Shown here in pieces: positions 8,662 through 15,623 of a stretch of DNA of 23,097 nt (position 1 is its first letter; every line of letters starts with the position of its first letter). The DNA comes from SIG440 sp045648205 (GTDB taxonomy: Bacteria > Bacillota > Clostridia > Monoglobales > Monoglobaceae). The notes under the pieces are model-generated. The model was not told the origin of the DNA. It saw only the letters and a list, made by a program, of their open reading frames with translations, and did no database searches. A program made the position numbers and the translations under genes. The stretch lies in contig JAZRNM010000024.1 in assembly GCA_045648205.1 (NCBI GenBank), positions 1-23,097 of the forward strand, written 5' to 3'.

Positions 8662-8690
8662 TTGACTTTGGCATATCTTGGTGCTATAAT
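8662..8690 (+). promoter_or_regulatory. Promoter of trkA-trkH
   Basis: TTGACT (8662-8667) and a perfect TATAAT (8685-8690) are separated by 17 bases, with a TG just before the -10 box. This is a near-consensus sigma-A-type promoter, giving a 5' leader of about 40 bases before trkA. Confidence 0.85.
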
Positions 8691-8736
8691 CGTGTCGTAA
8701 TATAATTAGATATAAAACATTTCGGAGTGTGTTATT

Positions 8737-10095
8737 ATGAATATTATAGTTGTTGGCCTTGGTAAGGTTGGCGAGAAAATTGTAGAGCTTCTTGTTAGGG
8801 AAGAAGAGCACAATATCACGGTGGTAGATGTGAAAAGTGTGGTATTGCGTGATGTGGTGAACACTTATGATGTGATTGGGGTAACAGGCAGCGGTGCAAG
8901 CATTGAGGTGCTTAACGAAGCGGGAGTTGAGAATGCAGATATTCTTATTGCAGCTACCGGCTCTGACGAAATTAATTTGCTTACTTGCTTCATTGCACGC
9001 AAAGTCAGCGGTTGCAAAACCATTGCGAGAGTCAGAAATCCCGAATATGGAAAGGAACTTCAGCTTTTCAAGGAGGACCTTGGCCTTGCTATGATTATCA
9101 ATCCGGAATTCACTGCAGCAGTTGAAATTGCAAGAACTTTGAGATTTCCTTCGGCAATTCAGATAGACACATTTTCAAAGGGACGAGTTGAACTTCTCAA
9201 ATTCCGAGTTCAGGAAGGCTCATCTTTGGATGAAATAAAAATTGTTGACATTTCAAACAAACTTAATTGCGATGTTTTGGTTTGCGGTGTTGAGCGCGGA
9301 GATGAGGTATTCATTCCCGGTGGTGATTTTGTACTCAAAGCCGGAGACCTGGTGAGTATTGTTTCAACAATCAAGGATGCAGGATTTTTCTTCAAGAAGA
9401 TAGGTCTAAAAACTGACAGAGTCAAGGATACAATTATTGTTGGTGGCGGAAAAACTTCGGTTTACCTTGCCAACAATCTTTTGAAGTTGGGAATTGATGT
9501 TAAAATAATTGAACAAAACCCACAAAGATGTGAGGAACTTTGCGCACTTCTTCCCAAAGCCACCATAATAAACGGAGACGGAACAGAAAATGCACTTCTC
9601 CTTGAGGAAGGAATTGAAAATGCAGAATCATTTGTTGCTCTCACTGGCATCGATGAAGAAAACATTATGCTTTCACTTTATGCAAAAACAAAAACAAAGG
9701 GCAAGGTTGTAACAAAGATAAACAGAATTGCTTATGATGACGTAATCAGACATCTTGGTCTTGACACCATGATCTATCCCAAAACACTTGCGGCGGAATA
9801 TATCGTGAGGTTTGTTCGTGCAAGGAACAATTCAATGGGAAACAACATTGAAACACTGCATTATGTTCTTGACGGAAAGGCAGAGGCGTTGGAATTTAGA
9901 ATTGGCGATGCATCGCCTTTGGCAAATAAGACGATTGAGAGTCTTTCACTTAAAGATGGAATAATAATTGCGTGCATTAACAGAGGCGGGAAAATTATCA
10001 TTCCAAGAGGTAAAGATGTTATTATGCCCAAGGATACGGTAATCGTTGTAACGGTAAACCGCGGATTTGAAGATATAAGTGATATACTGAGGTAG
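8737..10095 (+). CDS. trkA: Trk-type potassium uptake protein TrkA, regulatory NAD-binding subunit
   Basis: Cytosolic gating subunit of a Trk/Ktr-type potassium transporter. The 452 residues contain two tandem RCK modules, as in E. coli TrkA and unlike the single-module KtrA. The first opens with GLGKVG at 7-12 and an acidic residue at 31 for NAD ribose binding; the second opens with VGGGKTSVY at about 236-244 and has NGDGTEN downstream. Each nucleotide-binding half is followed by a TrkA-C ligand-sensing half, FRVQEGSSLDEIKIVD and FRIGDASPLANKTIES respectively. The start ATG follows CGGAGTG. trkH begins 7 bases after the stop, so the two subunits are co-translated. Confidence 0.95.
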   Translation: MNIIVVGLGKVGEKIVELLVREEEHNITVVDVKSVVLRDVVNTYDVIGVTGSGASIEVLNEAGVENADILIAATGSDEINLLTCFIARKVSGCKTIARVRNPEYGKELQLFKEDLGLAMIINPEFTAAVEIARTLRFPSAIQIDTFSKGRVELLKFRVQEGSSLDEIKIVDISNKLNCDVLVCGVERGDEVFIPGGDFVLKAGDLVSIVSTIKDAGFFFKKIGLKTDRVKDTIIVGGGKTSVYLANNLLKLGIDVKIIEQNPQRCEELCALLPKATIINGDGTENALLLEEGIENAESFVALTGIDEENIMLSLYAKTKTKGKVVTKINRIAYDDVIRHLGLDTMIYPKTLAAEYIVRFVRARNNSMGNNIETLHYVLDGKAEALEFRIGDASPLANKTIESLSLKDGIIIACINRGGKIIIPRGKDVIMPKDTVIVVTVNRGFEDISDILR

Positions 10096-10102
10096 ATGAG
10101 TT

Positions 10103-11539
10103 ATGAATTACAGAATTATTTCATATGTATTGGGATGCGTGCTGAATATTGAAGGTGCGTGTATGCTTCTCCCGTTTTTCTGCTCATTGATTTTTGACGA
10201 ACCAAACAAATGGGTTTTCGTTGTTTGTTCACTCATTTGCTTCGTGGTGGGATTCCCTCTCATATTGACAGGCCCCAGGAACAAAACGATGTTTGCCAAG
10301 GAAGGTCTGGTTTCGGTTGGACTGAGCTGGGTTGTTATGAGTGTTTTTGGCGCACTTCCCTTTGTGATTTCAGGCAGCATTCCAAACTATATTGACGCCC
10401 TTTTCGAAACTGCATCAGGTTTTTCAACGACGGGTGCGTCAATCTTGTCGGATGTTGAGGCTCTTCCGAAGTCCATGCTCTTTTGGCGCAACTTCACCAA
10501 CTGGATTGGTGGTATGGGTGTGTTGGTATTTTTGGTTGCGATAATACCTATGTCAGGAGGAAGCAATCTGCATCTTATAAGGGCAGAAAGCCCGGGTCCG
10601 TCTGTGGGCAAGCTTGTTCCAAGGGTGAAGACTACAGCAAAAATTCTTTACAGCATATACATCGGGTTGACAGTCCTGGAGATATTCCTCATGATTCTCG
10701 GAGGAATTGATTGGTTTGAGGCAATCACAATGTCATTCGGCACAGCAGGAACGGGCGGATTTGGAATAAGAAATTCAGGGGCAGCAGAATATTCACCATA
10801 TATACAGATAGTCATGACAATATTTATGGCGCTTTTCGGAATAGATTTTTCATTCTATTACCTGATGTTGATGAAAAAGTTCAAATCAGCCCTCAAACTT
10901 GAAGAGGTGCGGATATACCTTGGAATAATAGTTTTGTCAATTGTTATTATATTTTTCAATATTAGAGGTGCATATGGAGGAAATGCAGAAGCATTCAGGC
11001 ACAGTGCTTTCCAGGTGTCTTCAATAATAACAACAACGGGATATGCTACCACAGATTTTGATTTGTGGCCGCAACTTTCAAAAACAATCTTGCTTGGTCT
11101 TATGTTCTGTGGTGCCTGTGCCGGAAGTACGGGCGGTGGAATAAAGGTTTCCCGAATTGTTATCCTGCTGAAGAGTATAGTAAAGGAAATAAAAGTTCTG
11201 GCCCACCCAAAGAGCACAATAAAGGTGAAGATGAATGGAAAGATTGTAGAACACGAAACCTTGAGGGGTATAAATGTTTTTTTTGCGGCATATATGATGA
11301 TTTTTGTGTTGGCAATTTTGATTATCAGTTTTGATAATTTTGATTTCACCACAAACTTTTCGTCGGTCGTTGCAACAATAAGCAATATTGGTCCGGGCTT
11401 TTCAATGGTTGGACCGACTTGCAACTTTTCGATATATTCCCCATTATCTAAGCTTGTTCTTACATTAGTTATGATTATTGGAAGACTGGAAATTTTTCCG
11501 ATTCTGGTTTTGTTTTCGAGAAAAACATGGAAAAGATAA
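10103..11539 (+). CDS. trkH: Trk-type potassium uptake protein TrkH, membrane subunit
   Basis: Polytopic inner-membrane subunit forming the potassium pathway. The 478-residue protein is strongly hydrophobic and shows the four pseudo-repeated selectivity-filter loops of the Trk/Ktr/HKT superfamily: TASGFSTTGASIL at 103-115, FGTAGTGGFGIRN at 212-224, ITTTGYATTDF around 309-319 and SNIGPGFSMVG at 427-437. Other family marks are NWIGGMGVLVF and AGSTGGGIKVSR. Length and N-terminal membrane segments fit TrkH/TrkG. It lies directly after trkA and is followed by a terminator, so trkA-trkH is a two-gene operon with no visible link to the flanking pathways. Confidence 0.95.
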   Translation: MNYRIISYVLGCVLNIEGACMLLPFFCSLIFDEPNKWVFVVCSLICFVVGFPLILTGPRNKTMFAKEGLVSVGLSWVVMSVFGALPFVISGSIPNYIDALFETASGFSTTGASILSDVEALPKSMLFWRNFTNWIGGMGVLVFLVAIIPMSGGSNLHLIRAESPGPSVGKLVPRVKTTAKILYSIYIGLTVLEIFLMILGGIDWFEAITMSFGTAGTGGFGIRNSGAAEYSPYIQIVMTIFMALFGIDFSFYYLMLMKKFKSALKLEEVRIYLGIIVLSIVIIFFNIRGAYGGNAEAFRHSAFQVSSIITTTGYATTDFDLWPQLSKTILLGLMFCGACAGSTGGGIKVSRIVILLKSIVKEIKVLAHPKSTIKVKMNGKIVEHETLRGINVFFAAYMMIFVLAILIISFDNFDFTTNFSSVVATISNIGPGFSMVGPTCNFSIYSPLSKLVLTLVMIIGRLEIFPILVLFSRKTWKR

Positions 11540-11552
11540 ATTAAAGCGGGTT

Positions 11553-11589
11553 AAAAATTGTCGAAATCGTGGATTTCGACAATTTTTTT
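11553..11589 (+). terminator. Intrinsic terminator after trkH
   Basis: A perfect stem of 14 base pairs (11555-11568 with 11572-11585, core TTGTCGAAATC/GATTTCGACAA) with a GTG loop, flanked by A residues upstream and T residues downstream. The A and T tracts make it plausibly bidirectional. It isolates the trk operon from the microcompartment locus. Confidence 0.92.
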
Positions 11590-11639
11590 GTGTTTTGCGG
11601 TGGAAATTCGTAAAAAATCTTTTTTTTTCTGCGAATATA

Positions 11640-11668
11640 TTGACATTTTTTTGTTTTTGATGTATTAT
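11640..11668 (+). promoter_or_regulatory. Promoter P1 of the microcompartment locus
   Basis: TTGACA (11640-11645) and TATTAT (11663-11668) are separated by exactly 17 bases. It lies in the gap between the trkH terminator and the pduU-like gene and would give a leader of about 110 bases. An inverted repeat ACATTTTT/AAAAATGT (11643-11650 and 11669-11676) brackets the -10 region and could be an operator, though the region is very AT-rich. The leader holds no obvious riboswitch or terminator-antiterminator pair. Confidence 0.8.
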
Positions 11669-11786
11669 AAAAATGTATTTATGAAGGGTGGAGAAGTTTG
11701 CTCATTATATATAATAAGGAAATAATACGGTCTTCTTGAAAATACGATTGAAGAGAGAATTTGTTTGTCAGACAGGAGGTTGACAC

Positions 11787-12158
11787 ATGGCAGATTTTGA
11801 GAATATATACGACAAGATGAGAATAATTCAGGAACTTGTTCCGGGAAAGCAGGTTACACTTGCTCACATAATAGCAAACCCTGACAGAATTCTCTACAAG
11901 AAGCTCGGTCTTGACCCGGCTGTTGATTACTCGAAAGCGGCAATAGGAATTGTTACAATGTCACCAGCGGAAACTGCGATTATTGCTGCGGATATTGCTA
12001 TAAAGTCATCAGGAGCGGAAATCGGTTTTGTTGACCGTTTCAGCGGAACATTGATTGTGACGGGAACGGTTTCAGAGGTTGATGCAGCCCTCAGAGCACT
12101 TTGTGATTATGTTGAAAAAACTTTGGGATTCAGTGTTTGCCCAATAACCAAGACGTAA
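11787..12158 (+). CDS. pduU: Circularly permuted BMC-H shell protein, PduU/EutS type
   Basis: A minor hexameric shell protein. The 123 residues follow the PduU/EutS pattern closely: IIQELVPGKQVTLAHIIANP near the N-terminus, then AAIGIVTMSPAETAIIAADI, SGAEIGFVDRFSGTLIVTG and a C-terminal CPITKT tail. This permuted BMC fold forms a small beta-barrel over the hexamer pore, and in Pdu systems PduU is linked to binding of PduV. The start ATG at 11787 follows AGGAGG. The gene pairs with a PduV/EutP GTPase 2 bases downstream, the same pairing as in eut and pdu operons. Whether pduU or eutS is the better name cannot be settled from sequence alone. Confidence 0.93.
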   Translation: MADFENIYDKMRIIQELVPGKQVTLAHIIANPDRILYKKLGLDPAVDYSKAAIGIVTMSPAETAIIAADIAIKSSGAEIGFVDRFSGTLIVTGTVSEVDAALRALCDYVEKTLGFSVCPITKT

Positions 12159-12160
12159 TT

Positions 12161-12610
12161 ATGAAAAAGATGATTCTTGTGGGCAGAAGTGAATGTGGAA
12201 AGACCACCCTCACTCAGGCTCTTAAAGGTGAAAAGATTGGTTATCACAAAACCCAGTATATAAACTATCATGACATTTTGATTGATACGCCCGGTGAGTA
12301 TGCTGAAAACAAAGTTCTGGGCAGAGCATTGGCACTATATTCCTATGAAGCCGATGTGGTTGGAATCCTCATAAGTGCAAGAGAGCAATATTCTCTGTTT
12401 CCCCCATGCTGTACGGCGCAGGTTAACCGTGAAGTCATTGGTATTGTCACACAAATTGATCAGCCGGATGCAAACGTTGAGCGTGCTGAAAGTTGGCTTA
12501 GGCTTGCGGGCTGCGAGTTGGTTTTTCCAGTCTCTTCAACAACGGGAGAAGGAATCCAGGATCTTATTGATTATCTTGCGATAGATAGAAAACCACAAAA
12601 ATTCAGATAA
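12161..12610 (+). CDS. pduV: Small GTPase-like microcompartment protein, EutP/PduV family
   Basis: A 149-residue Ras-like P-loop protein found with microcompartments; some relatives have been reported to have phosphate-transfer activity or to act in compartment positioning, and the role here is unknown. Motifs: Walker A GRSECGKTTL at 8-17, DTPGEY at 42-47 (G3), TQID at 97-100 (G4) and SSTTGEG at 125-131 (G5). The ATG at 12161 is used, 2 bases after the pduU-like stop; no strong ribosome-binding site is visible, so translation probably depends on coupling. A second promoter follows before the aldolase gene, so this pair can be expressed separately from the remaining genes. Confidence 0.9.
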   Translation: MKKMILVGRSECGKTTLTQALKGEKIGYHKTQYINYHDILIDTPGEYAENKVLGRALALYSYEADVVGILISAREQYSLFPPCCTAQVNREVIGIVTQIDQPDANVERAESWLRLAGCELVFPVSSTTGEGIQDLIDYLAIDRKPQKFR

Positions 12611-12647
12611 AAACAACAAAAACAAAGAAAAAATCACAAAAAAACTA

Positions 12648-12676
12648 TTGACATACGTTTTGAAAAGTGGTATTAT
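12648..12676 (+). promoter_or_regulatory. Promoter P2 of the main microcompartment operon
   Basis: TTGACA (12648-12653) and TATTAT (12671-12676) are separated by 17 bases, identical in both boxes and spacing to P1. Transcription would start near 12683, about 60 bases before the aldolase ATG. The spacer contains the symmetric element GTTTTGAAAAG (12657-12667), a possible regulator site. No terminator separates it from pduV, so read-through from P1 is also likely. Confidence 0.8.
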
Positions 12677-12744
12677 TAAGGTAGGGTTAATTGCCTGAAA
12701 AAGCAGTAAATAATGAAATTTATATATTAAAGGAGAGAGTTGTT

Positions 12745-13566
12745 ATGATGTCAGAATATGAAATCAAAAAACAAATCTGCGACATTGGTAAGAGAATTTA
12801 TGACAGAAGAATGGTAGCAGCAAATGACGGTAACATTTCGGTTAAGCTTTCCGACAATGAATTCCTCTGCACTCCTACAGGTGTTAGTAAGGGTTTTATG
12901 ACTCCCGAATACATCTGCAAGGTTGATGCTGAGGGTAATGTTATCCAGGCAAACAGGGGCTTCAAGCCTTCATCAGAAATTAAGATGCATATGAGGGTTT
13001 ACAAACATCGTCCTGATGTTAAAGCTGTTGTTCATGCTCATCCTATTTATGCAACAAGTTTTGCAATTGCAGGAAAGCCTTTGACACAGCCCATTATGCC
13101 TGAGGCTGTTATTGCACTCGGTTGCGTTCCGGTTGCTGAATATGGTACACCTTCAACAAGAGAAATCCCTGATGCGGTAGAGAAATACCTTCCCTACTTC
13201 GACGCAGTGCTTCTCGAAAATCATGGTGCACTTGCTTATTCAGATTCACTTCTTGCGGCTTACCACAAGATGGAATCACTTGAATTCTATGCAGAGCTTC
13301 TCTTCCTTTCAACACAGATTGGTGCTCCACAGGAATTCTCAAAGGAACAGATTGAAAAGCTTTATGAAATCAGAAGAAACATGGGTCTTCCCGGCAAGCA
13401 TCCTGCAAATCTTTGCCCCAACAACAAGGACGGCAAAATGAGCTGTCACAACTGCAAAGGAAATGTTACCTGCGATGGCAATGTAGCAGCACCCAACTGC
13501 GGTGGCGATGACAGTGCTTTGATTGCAGAAATCACAAAGAAGGTTATGGCACAGCTTAATAAATAA
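12745..13566 (+). CDS. Class II sugar-phosphate aldolase with C-terminal encapsulation peptide (fuculose/rhamnulose-phosphate aldolase-like)
   Basis: Probably cleaves a ketose 1-phosphate to DHAP and an aldehyde; L-fuculose- or L-rhamnulose-1-phosphate giving L-lactaldehyde is the likeliest case. Residues 1-215 are a class II aldolase/adducin domain with NDGNISVKL, TPTGVSKG, catalytic E78, and zinc-site histidines H97, H99 (VVHAHP) and H160 (ENHGAL), matching E. coli FucA. After it comes a linker with five cysteines (C224, C234, C237, C243, C252), then a C-terminal amphipathic helix, SALIAEITKKVMAQLNK, of the encapsulation-peptide kind. FucA itself is about 215 residues, so the 60-residue tail is extra. 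The ATG at 12745 follows AGGAGAG by 7 bases; an in-frame TTG at 12691 is too near the promoter. Alternatives: a 5-deoxyribulose- or xylulose-1-phosphate aldolase. Confidence 0.9.
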   Translation: MMSEYEIKKQICDIGKRIYDRRMVAANDGNISVKLSDNEFLCTPTGVSKGFMTPEYICKVDAEGNVIQANRGFKPSSEIKMHMRVYKHRPDVKAVVHAHPIYATSFAIAGKPLTQPIMPEAVIALGCVPVAEYGTPSTREIPDAVEKYLPYFDAVLLENHGALAYSDSLLAAYHKMESLEFYAELLFLSTQIGAPQEFSKEQIEKLYEIRRNMGLPGKHPANLCPNNKDGKMSCHNCKGNVTCDGNVAAPNCGGDDSALIAEITKKVMAQLNK

Positions 13567-13583
13567 TTCGAGGAGGTGTCATT

Positions 13584-14075
13584 ATGAATGACGAAAAGCT
13601 TACTCGTATTGTAGAGGCTGTTGCAAAACAAATCACCGAAGCAAAAGCTGATGAAAAAACTTTTGGTTTAAAGCAGGCCAGGAAATTGATTGCGATGGTT
13701 GAGGCGAAAGCAAAAACAATGGGACTCAACGTGGTCGTTGCTGTTTCAAATGAAGCGGGCAGACCAATGGCAATCGAATGTATGGATAATGCATATATAG
13801 CAAGCTATGATGTGGCCCTCAATAAGGCATACACAGTTGTTGCCCTTAAGATGTCTACGGAAAAGCTGAGCAGCCTGGCAAAACCAGATGGTCCCCTTTA
13901 TGGGATTCAGCACACAAACGGTGGACAGATTGTTATTTTTGGAGGCGGTGAACCACTTATATATCACGGAAAAATCGTGGGTGGTCTTGGTGTCAGTGGT
14001 GGCTCGGCAGAGCAGGATTCTGCACTTGCGACTTATGGTGTTTCTTGCCTCGATGAAATAATGAAAGAAAACTAA
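13584..14075 (+). CDS. GlcG/HbpS-like (PduO C-terminal domain) protein with N-terminal encapsulation peptide
   Basis: A 163-residue protein of the family found as the C-terminal domain of PduO and as stand-alone GlcG/HbpS proteins, some of which bind haem or cobalamin; its function here is unknown. Residues 1-20, MNDEKLTRIVEAVAKQITEA, form an amphipathic helix like an encapsulation peptide. The domain follows: LKQARKLIAMVEAKAKTMG, VVAVSNEAGRPMAIECMDNA and the glycine-rich GGGEPLIYHGKIVGGLGVSG. The adenosyltransferase half of PduO is absent, which fits the absence of a B12-dependent enzyme in the window. The ATG follows AGGAGGTG, 17 bases after the aldolase. A role in the lumen, for example in cofactor or redox handling, is inference. 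Confidence 0.85.
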   Translation: MNDEKLTRIVEAVAKQITEAKADEKTFGLKQARKLIAMVEAKAKTMGLNVVVAVSNEAGRPMAIECMDNAYIASYDVALNKAYTVVALKMSTEKLSSLAKPDGPLYGIQHTNGGQIVIFGGGEPLIYHGKIVGGLGVSGGSAEQDSALATYGVSCLDEIMKEN

Positions 14076-14092
14076 GAAAGGAGAATAATATA

Positions 14093-15295
14093 ATGAATAA
14101 TAACGAAATAGAACAAATTGTTAAACAGGTTCTTGCAGGAATGCAGGGAACAGAAACAACAACTTCATCAAGCAGTAAGGCAGCAGGTCCTGTTCCAACT
14201 AAAGCTCGTGTTGCTATGCTGACCGGAATTGAAAAGTTTGAACTTCAGGAGTATCCGATTCCTGAAATCGGCGATGATGACATGCTGGTTAAAGTTGAGG
14301 GCTGTGGTGTTTGCGGAACTGATGCTCACGAATACAAGCGCGATCCATTCGGTCTCATCCCGGTTGTTCTCGGTCATGAAGGTACAGGTGAAATTGTAAA
14401 GCTTGGTAAAAATGTTAAAAAAGACAGTGCAGGAAAGCCTTTGAGCGTTGGCGATAAGATTGTAACAAGTGTTACTCTTAAGGATGACCCGGAAATTACT
14501 ATGCTTGATCTCAACAAACAAAACGTAGGAGGTGCAGATGTTTACGGACTTCTTCCGGATGACTCTACACACTTCAATGGTTGGTTTGCAGATTATATAG
14601 TTATCAAAAAGGGTGCATCTGTGTTCAACGTTTCAGACCTTGATCTTGATTCAAGAATTCTGATTGAACCCTGCGCAGTACTTATTCACGCAGTTGAGCG
14701 TGCAAAGACAACAGGAATTCTCAGATTCAACAGCCGTGTTGTTGTTCAGGGTTGTGGACCTATCGGTCTTATCTGTATAGCAGTTCTCAGAACTATGGGT
14801 GTTGAAAATATTACAGCTGTTGACGGCGAACAAAAACGTCTTGACTTTGCAAAACGTATGGGCGCAAACAAAACAGTCAACTTCAAAGAACACAATGGTC
14901 TTGAGGCACTTTCGGGTGCAGTAGCAGACAGCTTTGGCGGACATCTTGCAGATTTTGCATTCCAGTGCACAGGTTCACCTGTTGCTCACAGCAATATCTA
15001 CAAGTTCATCAGAAGCGGCGGCGGTCTTTGCGAACTCGGCTTCTTCATCAATGGTGGAGATGCTCAGATCAACCCCCACTTCGATTTGTGCTCAAAGGAA
15101 ATCACACTTGTTGGCTCATGGGTATATACTCTCCGTGATTATGCTACAACATTTGATTTCTTGAAGAGAGCATTAGCAATCGGACTTCCCATCAAGGAGC
15201 TTATCACACATAAGTATCCTCTTGAAAAGATTAATGATGCATTCATCACTAATGTCAAGATGGAAGGTCTCAAGATTGCAGTTATAAATGAATAA
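14093..15295 (+). CDS. Zinc-type medium-chain alcohol dehydrogenase with N-terminal encapsulation peptide
   Basis: Likely reduces the compartment aldehyde to an alcohol (lactaldehyde to 1,2-propanediol in the proposed pathway) and regenerates NAD. Of its 400 residues, 1-18 (MNNNEIEQIVKQVLAGMQ) are an encapsulation-peptide-like helix, followed by a Thr/Ser-rich linker (about 19-36). The catalytic domain has GCGVCGTDAHE (zinc ligand C74), LGHEGTGEIV (H95, E96), ILIEPCAVLIHAVER, and the Rossmann loop VVQGCGPIGLI with the acidic AVDGE that favours NAD. The four-cysteine structural-zinc lobe of classical members is not visible. Pdu compartments usually use an iron-type PduQ here, so this is a non-homologous replacement. 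The ATG follows AAAGGAG. Threonine or sorbitol dehydrogenase-like annotations are possible but less likely in this context. Confidence 0.88.
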   Translation: MNNNEIEQIVKQVLAGMQGTETTTSSSSKAAGPVPTKARVAMLTGIEKFELQEYPIPEIGDDDMLVKVEGCGVCGTDAHEYKRDPFGLIPVVLGHEGTGEIVKLGKNVKKDSAGKPLSVGDKIVTSVTLKDDPEITMLDLNKQNVGGADVYGLLPDDSTHFNGWFADYIVIKKGASVFNVSDLDLDSRILIEPCAVLIHAVERAKTTGILRFNSRVVVQGCGPIGLICIAVLRTMGVENITAVDGEQKRLDFAKRMGANKTVNFKEHNGLEALSGAVADSFGGHLADFAFQCTGSPVAHSNIYKFIRSGGGLCELGFFINGGDAQINPHFDLCSKEITLVGSWVYTLRDYATTFDFLKRALAIGLPIKELITHKYPLEKINDAFITNVKMEGLKIAVINE

Positions 15296-15331
15296 TAATT
15301 AACAATTAAAATATTTAGGAGGAAATTAATC

Positions 15332-15607
15332 ATGGCACAGGAAGCATTAGGTATGATAGAAACAAGAGGTCTCGTTGCAGCAGTTGAGGCAGCAGACGCA
15401 ATGGTAAAGGCTGCTGAGGTAGTTCTCGTTGGCACAGAGAAGATCGGTTCAGGTCTTGTAAGCGTTATGGTTCGTGGTGATGTTGGCGCAGTTAAGGCAG
15501 CAGTTGAAGCTGGTGGCGTTACAGCAGCTCGTTTGGGTGAAATCGTTGCTACACACGTAATCCCCAGACCTCACGCAGACGTTGAAAAGATTTTGCCGAA
15601 GTTCTAA
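15332..15607 (+). CDS. pduA: BMC-H hexameric shell protein, PduA type
   Basis: A canonical 91-residue shell protein expected to tile the compartment facets. It has the standard opening MAQEALGMIETRGLVAA, the pore motif EKIGSGL at about 36-42, VMVRGDVGAVKAAVEAG, and the tail HVIPRPHADVEKILP. The KIGSG pore matches Salmonella PduA, whose small polar pore passes propanediol-like molecules better than aldehydes; that property is inferred here. The ATG follows a strong TTAGGAGG. It is paralogous to the next gene, from which it differs at only about a dozen positions over the shared domain. Confidence 0.96.
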   Translation: MAQEALGMIETRGLVAAVEAADAMVKAAEVVLVGTEKIGSGLVSVMVRGDVGAVKAAVEAGGVTAARLGEIVATHVIPRPHADVEKILPKF

Positions 15608-15623
15608 GAAAGAGTGATTGGTT

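Noticed and set aside
11676..11786. Riboswitch or EutV/EutW-type antiterminator leader before the PduU-like gene
   Set aside because: The leader of about 110 bases shows only weak AT-rich inverted repeats, no intrinsic terminator, and no paired hairpin motif of the ANTAR type.
11700..11786. Catabolite repression (cre) site in the microcompartment leader
   Set aside because: TTGAAAATACGATTGAAG looks faintly similar but the central CG and flanking symmetry of the cre consensus are not met.
11540..11786. Possible tRNA, CRISPR or mobile-element remnant in the largest gene-free gap
   Set aside because: The gap contains only the trkH terminator, promoter P1 and an AT-rich leader; no cloverleaf, repeated spacer unit or transposase fragment was seen.
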